Origin: Mycteria americana
Lineage: Eukaryota > Chordata > Aves > Ciconiiformes > Ciconiidae
DNA: 64,000 nucleotides
NCBI RefSeq assembly: GCF_035582795.1
Contig: NC_134366.1
Coordinates: forward strand, 5,810,828 to 5,874,827
Direction: 5' to 3'
Part shown: positions 61,671 to 64,000 of the stretch, in pieces
Numbering within the stretch: position 1 is the stretch's first letter
How the letters are laid out: every line of letters begins with the position of its first letter
Notes under the pieces: generated by a model
Told to the model about the DNA's origin: nothing
The model's input: the letters and a program-made list of their open reading frames with translations, nothing else
Databases searched by the model: none
Program-made: the position numbers and the translations under genes

Positions 61671-64000
61671 CTGCAGGATGATGTAAGGAAATCTTTCCAG
61701 GTCAGTGCCTAGCCTAAATACCACCCTTCTGCTGCCCGTGGCGGGGGAGAAATCTCTTTTAAAGACTCTGAACCACCTCTCCAGCTGCTGTAAATCAGCA
61801 TGCTACCACTGAACAGCTTACACCATCTCACCTTCTGCTCTGAAAGAGCAAAATGGTGCTTTGGCAGAAGCAAAATGCACTGTAATACAAGCGATCGTGA
61901 CCCGGGAGAAGCTTTTCACCATCTGGCCAAGACTGGATCAGCTCTCTTTACCCTGTAGGAGTTTCTGGCCACAGACAGAAACAGTCTGATTTCTCTTTTA
62001 TGACAGAAAGTGCATTCTGCTCCAGACTGTTAAAAGGGGATAGAGGAAGGATGAAAAGAGCTCCCAAGTGGAGCTTGGTAAACTCATTGTTACAGATTTG
62101 ATCAATATTCAGTATATCAAGGTGAATGCTGAACAGAGATTCTCCAAAAAAAGCATTAATATTAATTTTTTTACTCACCTTCAGCTTCCGTATTTATTTA
62201 GGGATTTCTACCTATATGTCTTAAGAACTTTGTTGTGAGCAGAATCAAACCAAACTTTGTGGGTCTTGGCTTCCCCTTGTGAAATGCACAGGATATATTA
62301 CTGTATCGTACTGTGATAATAGTTCATAAGTGCTTGGTTTGTAATAACTTCAGTATATCTATAGATCTGGAGTAATTACTATAAAAAATGAGCTTCTTAA
62401 TGTGATGCCAGTTAATTTGAACTGGGTCTCCCATGTTCTTTCAGTCTCTTGGGAAAATAATGTTAGACAGTTGAGATAACTTGCAGCTTTAAACAACAAA
62501 AAAACATGCTTTTTGCATCACAGGACTGACTTTCTGTAATTTGCTTTATTGTCAATAAGAAAGGTCATCCATAAAACTCTCCTATTTTTCAATAGAAAAA
62601 TGATCAAAGTAACATTTGATCTCCACAAATGTAACCTTCCATGTCTTGCTCAGGAAGCATTGCTTCAAACTAATTCTAAAAAAATCTTTTAAAAATGCCC
62701 AATCTGGATGTTAAGCAGAGTAAACCTCAGGATTAGCAAGTACCAGCTGAGGCATATAGCATCATAACATTTTAACTGGGCCTTTCAAAATAACCCAAAA
62801 AAGGGCATTAGCTGACAGCCTTAGGGGCTGTGGACATAACCCTGAAACAGAGTATTCACCACAGCTACCACTGCATTCAAATATTTCTGAACTATGGAGA
62901 TATGTGTAAACTGTTTGTAAGTATTGTTTGTCTCATAGAAGGTTGAACTTTCTGTCTTTAAAAATCTTGGCAGGTGCTAAGCAATGACCTCACACCGCAT
63001 CCATCTTAGCCTGAGAATATTAATATTCCCCTTCTTTAGACACAGAAACCAAAATAAAAAGAGGCTACATTTCCCCAGCTCCCAAGGACACTCCAAGGCC
63101 CTGAACCAGGGTCTGGCTTGGACTGATTCTTCCCAGAAAACCAAGTTCGAGTCGTGAAGCTCCCACACGCAGAGGATGCTCTGCTGAGAGCACACCACCA
63201 TCCACCCCAGGGTGGAGAACACCCCCTCCACTAGTTCTGCTCCAAAGAGCGTCTGCTCAGCACGTCAACATGGTGCCAACGGCAGTGCCACCCATTCACA
63301 CCCAACCCCCGCACCTTGGCTCCCCTTCACAGCCTTCCCTAAAAATAACAGGCAGGAGTAACATGCAACTCTAGGGAGCCAAGAGGAAATCCAGTCTGTC
63401 ACGGCCAGAGGTGAGCAGCAGGGTTGGATAACACTGTGTGTAGAAACGACTCTTTTTGCTCTAACCACTGCAAAAAAACACCTTTTTTTAAAAGTCTGCA
63501 GTGATTTCCACTGATCATGAGAACCCACAGGTCATGCACATATCCAAAGTTGACTCTGGAAGGCAATATGGGGGCAGTAAATGTGTCTGCAAAAGAGTAA
63601 GCCCAGGTCCTGCCTGCGGATGGAGGATGCTTTCCTGTTATATCCCTCCCAGGGAGGCTGAGCAATGTAGGAGGGAAATCAGAGAGCCCACGAAGAGCAC
63701 AGGCACACAGTGGGCCCTCTCACTGCAAGGGCAAGCAGCAAAGAGAGAAAAAGGAGACTACAGACAGCCTGGGCCTCTGATTGTTGTTTCAGCAAACAGC
63801 AGTGTTCAGTCCCCAAAACAGCCAAACTCCTCATGCATCTGGATCCCCTCAGGTTTGAGAGAGCTTAGAGGAGCTGGATGAATTAAGCACTTCAATTTAC
63901 ATTCTTCGCATCTGATACAAACACCGTTTTGCAGCCCTGGTTGTGGGTCTTCCTTTCACCTTACGTGCCTATTTGGGCCTGGGTGGACTAGGAAAAAGCT
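61671..64000 (-). other. PLCD1: PLCD1 intron, 5' part outside the window
   Basis: No PH-domain exon was found here in any frame. The region is A/T-rich and shows no recognised mobile element. The next PLCD1 exon must lie beyond 64000. Confidence 0.6.

Overview
This window is vertebrate nuclear DNA, most likely from a bird. Genes are split into many short GT-AG exons. At least four CR1 non-LTR retrotransposon fragments are present, three with the clear CR1 3' tail typical of sauropsids and one more decayed. No bacterial, plasmid or viral gene organisation is visible. The species cannot be named from the sequence.

Two genes account for the recognisable coding sequence, arranged tail to tail. 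On the + strand, 19 coding exons between 8079 and 32411 join without a phase conflict into 861 codons of a villin-family actin regulator: six gelsolin repeats, a Ser/Asn-rich linker and a headpiece. It is called VILL (villin-like) rather than VIL1 or AVIL. On the - strand, 12 coding exons between 61670 and 37098 give the EF-hand, X, Y and C2 parts (617 residues to the stop) of phospholipase C delta 1 (PLCD1). Its PH-domain exons lie beyond 64000. VILL next to PLCD1 matches the human 3p22 order, where CTDSPL lies on the other side of VILL, so this is conserved amniote synteny.

Layout: 1-8065 is non-coding as far as can be seen (VILL upstream region, probably with a non-coding VILL first exon). 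8066-32411 is VILL. 32412-37097 holds the VILL 3' UTR, spacer and PLCD1 3' UTR. 37098-61670 is PLCD1 (reverse). 61671-64000 is a PLCD1 intron. CR1 copies sit in VILL introns 10, 13 and 16 and in the second-to-last PLCD1 intron. Both gene products are expected to respond to Ca2+ and PIP2: VILL binds and severs or caps actin, and PLCD1 hydrolyses PIP2. A joint function is only inferred.

I see no undescribed system here. The points worth checking are: intact Ca2+ ligands in all six VILL gelsolin repeats, two near-identical CR1 copies in direct orientation around an exon block coding exactly G4-G6 in frame, tandem repeats touching splice sites of both genes, and a 24-bp near-identical repeat between the intron-11 donor and a CR1 in intron 13.
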